A stretch of DNA of 64,000 nt from Platycnemis pennipes (GCA_933228895.1 OW121851.1:114721271-114785270), one strand, 5' to 3'. Shown: positions 44,930 through 57,000, numbered from the stretch's first letter. A program made the numbers and translations. The notes: generated from the letters alone by a model not told the origin.

Positions 44930-47469
44930 CCCTTTGAGTGCCACCGATTTTTAGGTGGGTATTCCCAGAAGTGCCACGGGTATTTTGCTAATTTTGTAGG
45001 CCTTTATTCAAAAAATCATTATTTGTTTATTTGTTGCTATTTTTACATGATTTTTTCTGCTTTTGAAAGTGAATACCTTCTTCAAAATTAATATGAAAAA
45101 AAATCGGCAGATTTTGTCAATGACACGCAATTGTTATAGTTTAATTTGGAATTTACAGATTTGAATTATTTTATTTCTCAATTTTGACCAAAAAATCGAG
45201 ATATAATATCAACTTTAAAGAAATAAACCACTGATAAATATAAAAGATTATTATTTTTCTAGGGATTATTCATATAATATCAAAGGAATTTGCACGAATT
45301 TTCAATATATATTCGATTGAATAACACAAGGCAAATTGCATAAAATTCAGGGGAAATTATCAAAATTATTGGAGGTATATAATGTGAATATTTTCGCAGA
45401 CAAGAGAATATTTGGATATGAAAACGTTACGAAACATGGTATCTGAATAATAATAACAAGAATTTAAGTCTGTTATTGCTTACAAAATGATAACAATTGC
45501 ATTACAAATTATTGAAAATATATGCTCATACTTAGAAAACGATGACAAAATTACAAGCCCTATTCCAAACCAAATAACTAATTTTCATATTATTCATAAA
45601 TGTGATGAGACACACAAATTCCATGTAGACATTATTTACATTTTATGCAGTTCTAGATCTACAGACAGGGCCACGTACTTTTCCTACTGCATACAGCACA
45701 CACATTTTCCCTCCGCCCTGAAAGTTTCCTTATCCCATATATTCATGGCAATACTGTCCTAGGAGTTGACTGACTGGGATTATTCCATCTAAGTAATCAT
45801 TCACTCACAATGCTATCTATTATTTCTGTAAAAAACTGCACTCTTGATATTTTTACCAGGATTGTTTGATTTGTAAGTAATATAAGCATTTAGCACCATT
45901 TTAGAAATTACATTGCAGACCATTTTCTTCCAGTATATCAAATAATCTTCTCTCATCTAAATACACGTACAACATAATATCCGAAGAATAAATTCCTCCC
46001 ATGTATCACTGTACTGTTCAATGATTTGTTCCTTCCTTCTGAACTTTCCTTTGGAAATTCTTGACCCTTGCGAATGACTGAATTGCTTTTGGCTATCGAG
46101 TGCTATTGGTGGAAAGTAATAAAACTGGATTTTTTTGTGATTTCTTTTCTCGATACCCAAGAATAAGAAGCTCTTCACTTCTAAAACACTTTTTCTTGCC
46201 CACACTAAAGTTTTATTTGAGAGGTTGAGGTATCATGGTCCAGAATGTGTTGGTAAAAAGAGGTTGAAGTACAGGATTGGAGAAGATTTTGGTGGCGGAA
46301 AATGATTGCAACCAGGAGTTTCCAGGAATTCAAAATATGGAGGAGGTAGGGAATCACAATTGTCCTGAACCTCAATGAATTCTGCAGAATGATCACGGCT
46401 TCCACTTTCACGTTCATCAGAACTGACGCTATCATTGCTATACTCAATAATTGCCGGTCTCTTCTTAGGAAGGATTATCACGCTTTCATCTGAGTCTGAT
46501 AACACTTCCCCTTCACTAGTGTCTCGACGAAAATGAGCGCGGTCTTCACTTTCCACAGAGTCATCGTAATTACTTAGTGAATTTATGTATTCAGCTAATC
46601 TGTCATCGTCAACACCAGGTGAAAAATCATTTCTAGAAGTTGACGCCATTTTTAGGTAAAAGATTTCACTTTCAAAAAGCCACTAGTGAAATTTCAATGT
46701 GTAAACAACAACAAGAGATGGCACACATTGTATTTTTTATGCACAGCATCATCTTTCAATTACTTCTGCCATATCTACTATGATAACGAGGCTGACAATC
46801 TGAGCCACATTGCTGACTCAACACTCCTGCTGACTCAACGCACCAGCTGCTAGAGATAGCATGATAGGAGTTACGTAATATTTTTTCGTCAGCCTTTCGT
46901 AGCTAAAAATCAACGACTTGATCGCAGTAGAACAGCAACAAATTATCTCATCAGAAGCAACATAGCAGAGATGTTTGAAGCCTAAAGTCAATTTGCTATG
47001 CCATGAATCGTTCGCAAAACGAACGAGAATGCGATGTACTTCGCAGAGAATAAAATGTTTCTAAGCATATAAAAAAAATTAGAACACGCCAAACATAATA
47101 TCTCCGACATAAATACAAAGTTCAAAATATTAGAAGAAAGTCAATTGGTTTTAGGCTAACAAACAATGTAGTTTCCAAAGTGCTGCACCAGAAGCAGTTT
47201 CGTAGCAACCAAATGTGGCGCTCAGAAAATTTAATCCGACATACAGTTATTTAAATTGCCAAAGCTGTTGATCATTTCCATTAACAATTAAAATTATTGT
47301 TCCACGTAGATATTAAAAGATCATTCTTGTATTATGTACAATTTACAAGAGTTAAAGATTGAGAAAAACATTATTTTAACAGGTCTCATCATAGACGACG
47401 ATATATCGTCGTTGGCACTTCTGGCACATTCTGCAAACGACGATATATCATCGTGTGGCACTCAAAGGG
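44930..47469 (-). mobile_element. Internally deleted piggyBac element
   Basis: Terminal inverted repeats CCCTTTGAGTGCCAC begin at 44930 and end at 47469. TTAA (44926-44929) precedes the left end; TAAA follows the right end, a one-base decay of the TTAA target duplication. Both ends carry an internal AGAAGTGCCA repeat. The right end also has ACGACGATATATCGTCGT palindromes. The gene inside is on the minus strand and broken. Confidence 0.85.
45590..46649 (-). pseudogene. piggyBac transposase remnant
   Basis: The N-terminal 138 codons (46649-46233) are open, start MASTSRNDFSPGVDDDRLAE and are acidic and Ser-rich, as in piggyBac N-termini. After a break, pieces of the catalytic domain's end are readable (YWKKMVCNVISKMVLNAYI, YKSNNPGKN). 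The C-terminal cysteine-rich domain follows (CAVCSRKSTWPC, then CLHGICVSHHIYE) ending at 45590. Coding span is about 1.06 kb against the roughly 1.8 kb expected, so most of the DDD catalytic core is deleted, and several stops remain. Not functional. Confidence 0.75.
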
Positions 47470-49769
47470 TAAAAGAATGAATGTAATTTTGCTTATCCAC
47501 TAATAATGCTTATTTTCACTATGTAGTTGTTCTTCTGATGCACTTTCTGAAATTATAGATTGTGATATCTCCCGCTGTATCTTAACATCAATATGAACTA
47601 CTGGTTAAGATTAGCCAGACGTTATAAAACTGGTTGGTGTTTAATACTCTGGTTTTTAGCACTAATAGGCAACTATGACTGCAATACATCACCTGCGTGC
47701 TTTGCCTTTTTTGAGTTCCATATCACTGTAGGGACAGTGGAAAGCATATAAAGATCCAGTAATACTAGATAATTAGCTAGAGATGGAATTACTAGAAATA
47801 TGCATGTGGAAATTGGTCAGGATTTGTATTATTCCATCAATTACTGTAAAACATGGAAAGAGATGCAATGCAAAGATTTTGTTTCGTGTACAGGAAAAGA
47901 TTTAGCTAGAGACTGTGTGAAAACTATGTTTATTTATATGACTAAAAGAAGGGGAGTAGAATGGAATGCAGAGACAATATGAGTGAAATATGAAAATTTA
48001 AAGTAAACATAAAGTAAATTATGAGCCTTGCTCTGAAGCAAGTAGCTCTATAAGGTAATACCCAAAACATCGATGGAAGATTTAACAAGAGGGTAAAACA
48101 ATTCTGGTTTGTCTAAGGCAGTTTGGATACCACTAGAGGAAGGCAGCTCAGGATGCAGTGATCATTATGTTAACTGAAAGAACGTTATCATGAGGTTTTT
48201 GCATGATTTCTCACTTCTTGAATTCACCAAATAAGAAACATCTTTTGAACACAGTGCCTTGCACAGTAATTATTGACCAATGCAATTCTTGAATAACCTT
48301 GATATCTGGAATTTAAATGGCATCATTATAGTACAATTTATTCACTGTTGATTTTCTGATTTAAATGGTAGTTGCTCATTGCTTTCAAGATTTTTTGTGG
48401 ATGAAAAATACTCTATGTTCAAGCATTTTTTCTGATTAACTTTCAGTTACCTACTTCATAATGGGAACAATAGAGCACAATTAAAATGAAGCACATTCTA
48501 ACTAAATTTTCTGTCATTTTCAGACAATGAAGTTGAGAGAAGAGAAGGGGATGTACCATGGCACTGAGAAGCAACCAGATAATCCAACTGCTGAAATTTG
48601 TGAAAGCGTGTCAATTTCACCTAGTTCATTGTTTTTACCTGAAAATATAGGTCATTCCAATTACATATGCATACCTAACAATAAAATGTATCCTATGAAC
48701 TGTTATCATATGAGTTATTTCTAAGCTCCATTATTCTATAACCCCATTTAATTCTAAGAACTTCTTCCATTATCATTGGTATGCTACTAAATCCAGGTAG
48801 GTGTTGATGAAAAAGTCTAACAATAAGCCTAATATGTATATGTTTCATGAAATATGTAGCATTTGATCTCACAGAATTTCCTTTAACCCTGCATCATATC
48901 CTCTGAGCTCTTAATATTTCCTAGTTGTGTCTCGATTCTGTTAATCGCTCCCATACACGAACTAACCTCCCTTTTGCAAACTCCAGTTGGATTCCAAGGT
49001 GTTCCCTCCTTCAAATGATTATCTGAAAACTTCAGAAATACGTTATATTCTTGGAAGGATAGCAGACCAGAGAGATTCCAAAATCTGAGAGAATCTGTTG
49101 AAAAATTCCAATGTCTATGCTTGGAAAAGGGAATTCTTAAACAGGTTTCTACGGTCAAGGTTACTAGTAAATACACATTAAATACTTTGCAATGGAATAA
49201 TCAGCATCATCATGGTAATAGCAGCTGATATTACCCCCCTACATTCAGCTCTCCTCATGTGGTTAAGACCAGATAGGGAAAGTAGAAAATTATTAACCAC
49301 AACACACATGAGAATAACAATCCACTTTAGGGATGCCAATCATCCTCATTTTTCTGGACATGTCCACAATTTTTCAAGCTGTGTAAACTGTCCTGGAGAA
49401 GTTTCCGAAATTTTAAAAAAAGTCCAGAATTATAAATTTGAAAATCTGTTGTGCTTTGTCATTGTTAATATTTTCCAAGGTTAACCCAATTAACATCCAC
49501 GAAGGGAGCACAATATGGATATTTTAATTTTAAATACTGTACCTAATTTTCATTCACATGCATTTTCTTCAATTTCCCCCTGTATACTACATTTTCCCAC
49601 AAAAAGACCATTTCCAATAAATTATGTAAATGGAAATCTACCACAGATGACTCATTCCAAGTCATCTCCGAGTATAGACAGTGAAAAGAAAGATAAAAAT
49701 TAGTGCTACTGGATTCAATAGTTTGAAATAACATGGAGTAGATGAATTTGCATATAAGCTAGATAAAAT
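47470..49769. other. Intergenic, no gene recognised
   Basis: A 2.3-kb stretch with only short motif-free frames. Confidence 0.4.
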
Positions 49770-49970
49770 TGACATTAGTTTCACAACTCGAGGAGCAATA
49801 ATATAAAAGCAGTAAACATGCAAACACATTCTCCTTAATTCAAATTGGTGGCAGTCAGTTTGCCAAAGGAGGTGATGGGAGGTTTTTTGGTGACCAGAAT
49901 GAAACTTTAAGGGAGGGAAAAATGACAATTTGAGGGTAATGGAGGAATGGGAGATAAAAATAGATGAAAT
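49770..49970 (+). repeat. Diverged direct repeat, copy 1
   Basis: Shares with 50.25-50.46 kb the order TATAAAAG, CATGCAAA, ATTCAAATT(G/T)GTGG(C/T)AGTCAG, TTTTTGGTGACCAG and AAAAATG. A 131-codon minus-strand frame across it (49662-50057) has no motif and is interrupted in the second copy. Confidence 0.65.
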
Positions 49971-50244
49971 GTTAGGGGGAAACCACAATAGGAGGTGGTT
50001 TGGATTACCACCCACACTTGTTGGCACAAAAAAACCACTCAGAAGGTCAAGACACAAACAACCCCTGATTTATGGAATTTTTCGAACCTTTAGATGTCTA
50101 TCCTGTAAAATTTCCTAAATGTGGCTTAGCATAGCCCCGAGCGCCTCAATTTTTTAACACATTAAACTTAAATTAAATAGCAGAGCGAACTATAATTGGT
50201 TGCCATGTAGGTAGCAGTGGAGGCATCTTTTTTATAGATGAGAG

Positions 50245-50460
50245 GCACATTTATATTAAGTTTTAAAACTCCAAGTATGATAGTATAAAAGTAATCATGC
50301 AAAAAACTTCACCCCTATTCAAATTTGTGGTAGTCAGGGGGTTGAGGAGAGGATTTTTGGTGACCAGGATGGTATTTTGAGAGCGTAAAAATGGTGATTT
50401 GCGGCCAAAGAAAGAGAGCAGAGGAAAATTGACAAAATTATTCTCACCCGAGTAGAGAAG
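50245..50460 (+). repeat. Diverged direct repeat, copy 2
   Basis: Second copy, about 480 bases downstream in the same orientation. Identity by eye is roughly three quarters. Origin unknown. Confidence 0.65.
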
Positions 50461-51239
50461 AATAGATATACATCCAACACTCGGTGTGAAAAAGATCTCC
50501 GCTGCAAAAGACCGGGGGCCCAAACCAGGATATGTATTGTGGGTCACATACTTCACAGGATACACAATTCATTCCTTCAAACCATATTACATAGCGTCTA
50601 CAAATCCCATTTCCTTGCATTCTTTTCGCTTAATTGTTGCTCTAGTAGCACAAATATGTGTTAACTTCATTTTGAAAATTTGTATTTTTCTCTTCAAGCG
50701 TGTTGGGATCGCAAAAAAATGTAAAATCTTCAACTTAAGCCATGACAACGTAAGGGAAATAGCTGTGCTTTCATAATTTCCATCGTTCCTTCTCAATGCT
50801 ATGTTTTATTTCTAAATGTTATTGCCCTTCTAACCCCTTTACCTGAAAATAAAGAAAAATTTACAGTTCTAACATGCTTTGATCCGCATGTTACTTGTAC
50901 TCTGCAGTTCCCATTATTAAGTTGCAAAGACAAATGTGAAATACAGCTGAACTTTGAATTGTAATCAGCAAAAAATTACTAGAAAAAATTTAATGATTAC
51001 TATTTTGACTAGAAAAATGATTGTGAATAAATTGCATCATGAAGACACTGGGAAAATGTAGATAAAGGACTAAGGTGATTCAAAAATTGTAATTACGTAG
51101 TTGACAATTGCTATGTAAGGCATTATATTCACAATATGTTTGTTACATGGTCAAGAAGAATAAAATTCATGTCAGTAAATGGCAATCCTCATTATAAATA
51201 TAAAAATTATGTAGAAGCAATATCAATGGTTAGTTTAAC
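50461..51239. other. Intergenic, no gene recognised
   Basis: Short frames only; no repeat or motif noticed. Confidence 0.4.
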
Positions 51240-51432
51240 ACCATTACTAGAGATCTGTGAAATTTGAGGCGAAATAACGCGAAATACCGCGAAATCGGAA
51301 AATAAAACGAAATTTCGTCTTTTTTGCGAATTTTACGTGAATTAGCGAAAAAATCACATGTAAAGAGTCATAATCGATTAAAGTCTAAGCCTTCATTGTT
51401 TAACGCTGATGACGTTCACTCGCTCTATCTCA

Positions 51433-51936
51433 TTACGATTCGAAGGTCAATTGGCTTGTTTTGTCTCGCGCATATCGCAGTCGCGTAATATCGCGCACTG
51501 TAGTGATGTCTCCGCCGGAATTTGCCGTTAAATTAATCACCGCCTCTCTCTTCGATTCACATTTATCAATCCTGAAATTCTCGGAAATATCTAGAATGAT
51601 GCGCTCTCTCTCCTGAAGAATTAGATATTCTGAATCAATAATGTGCTGAACACGGCCGCGGAAGAGCGGAAATATAAGCTCACGCGCCCGGCACGCGTCA
51701 ATGCCGAGCAGTAATTCCGATGACTCACCGCGACGCAGTAGACAGCGTAATTGGATAACTTGTTGCAGGAAAACCTTTAGTGTGGGCCTAATGTAACAAT
51801 TTTGTAGACTTAAACACGACCGCTGGCCGGGAACGGAAGCGCTAGCAGTTGAGGCAAGGGGGGAAGTAACAGAAAAGATAGGAGGAGAGGGGGTGCTACT
51901 TATTTGCGGTTGATCGTCGGATATACGTCGCTCCAC
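51433..51936 (-). CDS. ORF inside the hAT element, unknown product
   Basis: A 167-codon open frame. Residues 1-40 are Ser/Pro-rich. The rest has alternating charged and hydrophobic text (LQQVIQLRCLLRRGESSELL, ARELIFPLFRGRVQHIID, SEYLILQERERIILDISENF) that looks like genuine helical protein, not random translation. I do not recognise the family and see no zinc finger, DDE or hATC motif. It lies fully within the left part of the hAT element, so it is probably element-encoded: a fragment of the transposase, or an accessory or captured ORF. The start codon was taken as the first ATG; an upstream exon could exist. Confidence 0.45.
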   Translation of the reverse strand: MERRISDDQPQISSTPSPPIFSVTSPLASTASASVPGQRSCLSLQNCYIRPTLKVFLQQVIQLRCLLRRGESSELLLGIDACRARELIFPLFRGRVQHIIDSEYLILQERERIILDISENFRIDKCESKREAVINLTANSGGDITTVRDITRLRYARDKTSQLTFES

Positions 51937-52489
51937 TGAGCTTCAATGCAAAAAAAATCATTTGGACACACCCCCAGTTCAAGTTTCTTTGTTTCCGATT
52001 GTGTTTAGTTATGCGTGCTTCTTTTACTGCCTTTCTTGTTATGTAAAATGCTTAATAAAAATATAAGCATTCAAAAAATGTGTACCAAAAATAATAAAAC
52101 GCCTAGAAATGCGCAAAAATTGTTACATTATAATAACACCGCCAAGATTTTCTATAACACCGAAATCACATACAGTGAAACCTCTGTTCACGGACACCTC
52201 TGACTTAAGGACAGTTTTCAATTCCCCGGCACAAGTATATGCATTTGTATAAGGATCTAACCTCTAGCATAAGGACACTCCCTCTTACGGACACGGACAC
52301 CTTGTTGGGCACAATTTTTCTCTTATACGGACACCATCGCCATGGGTTTTCTGACCCATCTCTCAAAAATGGAATGTTCTTCCCTCTAAAAATACCGTTT
52401 ATGAATAGCTGGGGAAAAGAGGACAGCAAAAATGGTCAAACCACTGAAGATACAAAAATGCGCATGTGGGGGAATGAAAGAGCGTCCTG

Positions 52490-52810
52490 GAATACATTCT
52501 TAGAATTGCTAATCCCAAACGAAAGAACACCTCGGCCAGACACGCGTAGGATCCTCGAGCAAGCGGTTGCCTATGATTCCTACGCAGCCGTCTACAGATA
52601 ACACAACTCGCGGAGGTCGAATAAACAAAATAGTGTCCTCGATTGAATTCTTGGAAATGCTAATCCCAAACGAAGGAGCACCCCACGGAGGCCCCGGCCC
52701 CGAAGGTAGAGGGACACGGCCACGAAGGAGGGCTCCGTGTGAAGCACGTAGAGTGACCGCTACCCTCGAGCAATCGGCTGCGCATGATTCATACGCAGTC
52801 AATTACCAGC
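52490..52810 (+). repeat. Internal duplication within the Tigger
   Basis: Two imperfect copies, about 52490-52605 and 52635-52805. They share TGCTAATCCCAAACGA near the start and CCTCGAGCAA(G/T)CGG plus GATTC(C/A)TACGCAG at the end. The second copy is longer by a GC-rich insert. Confidence 0.75.
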
Positions 52811-52968
52811 AGTCTTCTTCTGTTGGATGTAGACCTCCAAGCTTTTGACAGATCATGCACTTTCAGTACCTTTCGAACCTCTCCAACTGTGCCACCTCGC
52901 TGTCATTTGTGCGTTGAGACATTTGATACAGTTTATGGTGCTAGGGGGCATCTCGATTTTATTACGCG

Positions 52969-54424
52969 ATGCCGAAGGGTAAAAGTCTTTCCTTACGAAA
53001 GAAAGTGCAGGTGTTGGAGCATGCAGATAAAGAAAAGAGTGGTGTCCGTAAATTAGCGGTTCATGTCGGTGTGAGGAAAACTCAAATCGCTGATATTCTT
53101 AAGCAGAAGGAGACCATCATGAAGTTGTGGACGGAAAATCACAATGGAAACGCTAAAAAAGTGATTCCATCGGGAAACAAATTGGACCCTGTTCTCTTCG
53201 AGTGGTTCACAAAAGTGAGGGCAAATAATTTGACAGTCTCCGAACCTCTTTTACAAGAAAAAATGCTTGAAGTTGTAGTGGCACTGGGTATAGAGAACTT
53301 TAAGGCCTCAAATGGGTGGCTGGAAAAATTCCGCTTAAGACACAATATCGTGTTTAAAGCTGTGTGCGGGGAGGCTGCAGAGGTGTGCAAAGAAGGTGCT
53401 ATGGAGTGGATTGAGAGGTTACCTGTGCTGCTGGAAAACTTCAAACCCAGGGACACCTACAATGCAGATGAAATGGCATTGTTTTTTAGGGCCTTACCTA
53501 ACCCTGGCCCTAAAATCATAAAAATGCTCAGGAGGGAAGGCGTCATAGGAGAGGCTCACAGTCTTACTTGGCGCTAGCATGGAAGGTGATTTCCTGAGAC
53601 CGCTATTAATAGTGATAGAAAAAGCCGAGAATCCAAGGTGTTTCAAAGGAGTGAGTAAAGATAAACTGCCCATTACGTGGAAATCAAATAAGAAGGCTTG
53701 GATGACTGCGGAGATGATGAGAGAGTGGTTGCAAAATCTCGATTTAAAAAATGGGAACAGAGCAAAAGAAAGATTTTGCTATTTCTTGGCAATTCTCCTT
53801 GCCATCCCGATTTAAAAATTTAAAAAAATTAATTAAATTTTTCCCTCCTAACACTACCAGTGTATTGCAACCAATGGACCAAGGAATCATTAAAAATTTC
53901 AGTCTTCTACACACAATTCATTTTAAAAAGCATGCTATCTAAAGTTGACCAAGGGCATTCCCACACTCGTGTGGGGAAGTCGATTACTGTTCTTGACGCT
54001 ATACTTTAGATTGATCGAGCGATAAAAACATAAAAAGTTCAACCGTGTGTAATTGTTTTGTAAAATCAGGGTTCATTAACGTTGAATTATCACCAGAGTA
54101 GGAAGATGTCACAAATGACTTGCAGTTAGACTCTTTGTTAAATGATGCTGGCGAAAGTGCTGAATATGTGAGCATTGATTCTAATTTATTGGCCGTGGAC
54201 GACGAGGTTGACGTGGAAGAAATTATTAAAAGTACTCTTGATGAAGGAAACGACGAAATCAGTGAAAGTGATGACAGTGAGCCTGAGCCTATAGTGGAAG
54301 AGATGCTTGTGATATCGTATGCCGGTGCATTGCATCAAATTGAACAGTTAAAAAAATTTTGCATTTCAAAAGGTGACAGCGAGGATTTTAAGTACATTGT
54401 TTGTACAGTGTTGATTTACAGTTA
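52969..54424 (+). pseudogene. Tigger/pogo transposase, decayed
   Basis: The first 202 codons are open. They hold a CENP-B-type helix-turn-helix start (LSLRKKVQVLEHADK, SGVRKLAVHVGVRKTQIADI), then the second DNA-binding half (ASNGWLEKFRLRHNIVFKAV), then the first catalytic aspartate in YNADEMALFFRALP (residue 167). A stop at 53577 and frameshifts follow. Further pieces are readable: ITWKSNKKAWMTAEMMREWL, and FFPPNTTSVLQPMDQGIIKN with the third catalytic position. Where the second catalytic aspartate should be (LDN-CHP in relatives), this copy reads LGNSPCHP, so D is changed to G. An acidic tail (54120-54424) matches the usual C-terminus. Non-functional; also antisense to the hAT ORF. Confidence 0.88.
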
Positions 54425-54871
54425 AATTTTGAAAAATAATTTGTTACAAAAAGAAATAAGCAAACCAAAGTCAATGATTTCTTTACGCCAAAGTGAGCTA
54501 TATATTTGTATGTATGCATGCATATTAAAGTGTGCAGATGCTTCGAGACTTTTAAATATATGTACATACATATGTGAGTAAATGCATTACGTAGCTTTAT
54601 TATTACCAATTTATTTTAAATTATTAAGAAGTGGTATTTGAAATAAAAGGATTTCTTTCAGCTGCTTTAAATTCCTACAGTATAATATTTGCGTGGTAAA
54701 ATGATGCGTAAAAATGAGAGTTTCTTTGGGTCACCTCCAACTTACGGACACCTCTCACTTACGGACACATTTTCTAGGACCGTTAGTGTCCGTAAGTGAG
54801 AGGTTTCACTGTACTTTTAAAACTAATTTTAGCAAAAAATAAAACCACTTTCACGGGCCTCTAACCATTAC

Positions 54872-55634
54872 CATAAAAGAATTAAATAAATATACTAATT
54901 GATAGTCCTGATCTTATGGTTATGCACCTGTTAGAGGTCTTCTATGACTGACTAAACATTTATGCTTCACAAGGATTAAAAGGCATATTGTTTTGCCTTT
55001 TACTCCTAATGGGAGGAATGTTATGTGGCAGCAGATGAGAGAAGGCCAAGTACTCAACGATAACATCTTTAAACATACTCTCCAAATCTGTCGATTCCTC
55101 CTGTAGTTAATTCACGCAACCAACTCGACACAGTTAATTTTACTTTTCTCAGATACAACCTCTGCCTTATTTTTGTTGAATTTTCCCATAGTTGAGAATA
55201 AGAACAAAACTTTGTGGCTATCCAAACAATTTTTAATGACCCTATGTGTTCTAACACATTAAAGCCCTATGGTTTCACTATTCTATTGTCCCATAGTGGA
55301 TTGACTACAGTTTTAAACAATAATTAAATTATCTTCCTTTTTCATGAAGACAGTTTAACTATATTTTTCAGCCCAATAAGCAACCTAGCATCCTAGAGCA
55401 AAATATAGAAAAAATTGTGAATTATGGGTATTATTTGGGGGGTTTAAAACCCTAAATCTCCCCCCTGTTGGTACACCACAGTGTGTAGGGTATTTGGTTG
55501 AGACAATTTATCGATTTTTGAGGTAATAAAATCTCACATTGTACAAAGTTACTGAATCTCCATGTGCCAGGAATTATAAATAATGACCAAACCATTAATT
55601 AGCTGAGCTGATACATTAAAAGGAACTACATATA
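54872..55634. other. Intergenic, no gene recognised
   Basis: No motif-bearing frame or repeat. Confidence 0.4.
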
Positions 55635-56600
55635 CAGGGTGCGGCAGAATGACCTCCCCGATTTGAGAACATTTTCGCTAGGGGCTGGGTGGGGGTACTG
55701 CGTTGGCGCTTGCGTATAAAGACAGCTCTGCTCATGCCATTTACAGTTTACAGCATGGTGTAGTAGGGAATACAGCGTGCTTTCGTGGTAGTGGAATTTA
55801 TACAAAATGGCGGATCGCTGATTTCGACACAGCGTGCCTTTCGTGTTCGCTTTTCGCTCGCTCGACATGATCCCGTTCCTGATAAAAAACAATCCGCAAT
55901 TTAGTGTCAAACTTACTACTTACAGGTAGTGCATTACAACGGACATCCACTGGCCACTTTACAGTCCTAAAGTTACAGTATTGTGTGCCGTTTTTGAGTT
56001 TGGTGTGTGTGGGGTCCGTAATTTTTTTAAGAGAATGGTGTTACTGTAACGGTTACGCCCACTCGATATTGTGCACTGACCGAAAACTTTCTGATGCCTA
56101 GATTGGGTGATATTTTTCATGAACATGGAAAGGGACATGTGTGGTTCCAAGAAGATGTGCGACATCCCACACCTCTCGTCAATCCCTCGGAATTCTGAGA
56201 AACATGTTTCCTGGGCGCCTTATTTCCTCGCTTGGTGACATAGGGTGGCCCCATCGTTCTCCTGATTTGCCCTCGTGCGATTTGTTTCTCTGGGGCTACT
56301 TGAAATCCAAGGCATAACAACATCGTTCTCAAACTCTGGAAGCCCTTAGGGAGGCAATAACGCAAGAAGTTGCTGCTATTCCACCCGAAATGACCCACAG
56401 GGTCATGGAAAACTAATGGGAGAGACTTCTTCAGTGTATTGCCAAGAATGGTCAACAATTAAATGATGTCATTTTTGAAATTAATTAATCGTAAACTGCA
56501 TTGTATTCACTATTTATATAGATATACATTATTCTTGTATCTTTCTTGGTTTGGTTTTTATTTGCATCCGAAATCGGGGAGGTCATTCTGCCGCACCCTA
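55635..56600 (+). mobile_element. Deleted Tc1/mariner-like element
   Basis: A 966-bp element. The 28-base inverted repeats start (C/T)AGGGTGCGGCAGAATGACC and continue to CCCCGATTT at both ends; TA flanks are at 55633-55634 and 56601-56602. A broken transposase lies inside on the plus strand. Confidence 0.88.
55785..56488 (+). pseudogene. Tc1/mariner-like DDE transposase, deleted
   Basis: The N-terminal piece reads ISTQRAFRVRFSLARHDPVP, then VSNLLLTGSALQRTS, as in the helix-turn-helix part of insect DDE transposases of this type. The central part with the first catalytic residue is missing. Then GHVWFQEDGATSHTSRQSL gives the second catalytic aspartate, and WPHRSPDLPSCDLFLWGYLK with QTLEALREAITQEVAAIPPE forms the conserved C-terminal region. 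It ends near QQLNDVIFEIN at about 56488. Pieces lie in different frames with stops between. Relatives are about 350 residues; this copy retains perhaps half. Confidence 0.8.
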
Positions 56601-56689
56601 TATTACTTCAAAATATTATTTACAATGAAGAAAGGACCCTTGGGTGCCTAAACATGTAGTAGTTGTATACGATATTTGAGGGAGGGGAC

Positions 56690-57000
56690 CAAAAACTGAG
56701 TCCATTTGCACCTCAGAAGACGGGCAGGTAACTGTGTCAAGGTAGGAGTCTTCAGGGTACTGAGGAAGGGTGGAAAAAAACCCGGTGACAGCATTGGCCT
56801 GCTCCTAGTGAAATGTGCCAAGGGCACCACAGCTTGACATTCCATCCAGCAGATGGAGTACTGGACAAGATGCACTCACCACAAGGCTTTCAACTAGGGA
56901 CTGGTATACCAATAAAAAATCCACCTTGATTTGGATTCAAATCAGAGCCTTCAGGATGGTAGATACTCTATCCACCACAGCAGCCTGATCTTTGCCTAAA
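56690..57000 (-). repeat. tRNA-derived SINE, copy E
   Basis: Aged minus-strand copy of the 29.5-kb family, sharing GAGGAAGGGTGGAAA, GCCAAGGGCACCACAGCTTGACATTCCATCC and GGTAGATACTCTATCCACCACAGCAGCCTGATC-like ends (quoted in part). The B box is largely lost. Confidence 0.65.

Larger units (their letters stand above)
52173..54811 (+). mobile_element. Tigger-like (pogo) DNA transposon
   Basis: A 2639-bp element with ends CAGTGAAACCTCT and its reverse complement, flanked by TA (52171-52172 and 54812-54813). Both subterminal regions repeat ACGGACACCTCT-like text. Size, TA target and ends fit Tigger/pogo of the Tc1/mariner superfamily. It is inserted in the hAT element, so it is the younger of the two. 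Confidence 0.92.
51248..54863. mobile_element. hAT element split by a nested Tigger
   Basis: Perfect 8-bp duplications ACCATTAC flank it (51240-51247 and 54864-54871). The left end TAGAGATCTGTGAAAT and the reverse complement of the right end (TAGAGGCCCGTGAAAG) are inverted repeats. GCGAAAT subterminal repeats follow the left end. Removing the nested Tigger (52173-54811) leaves about 0.98 kb. TAGAG ends plus 8-bp duplication are hAT features. No hAT dimerisation motif was found, so this is a deleted or non-autonomous copy. Confidence 0.85.

Noticed and set aside
49662..50057. 131-codon minus-strand ORF with hydrophobic stretches
   Set aside because: Lies across a diverged direct repeat, is not kept in the second copy, and has no recognisable domain.
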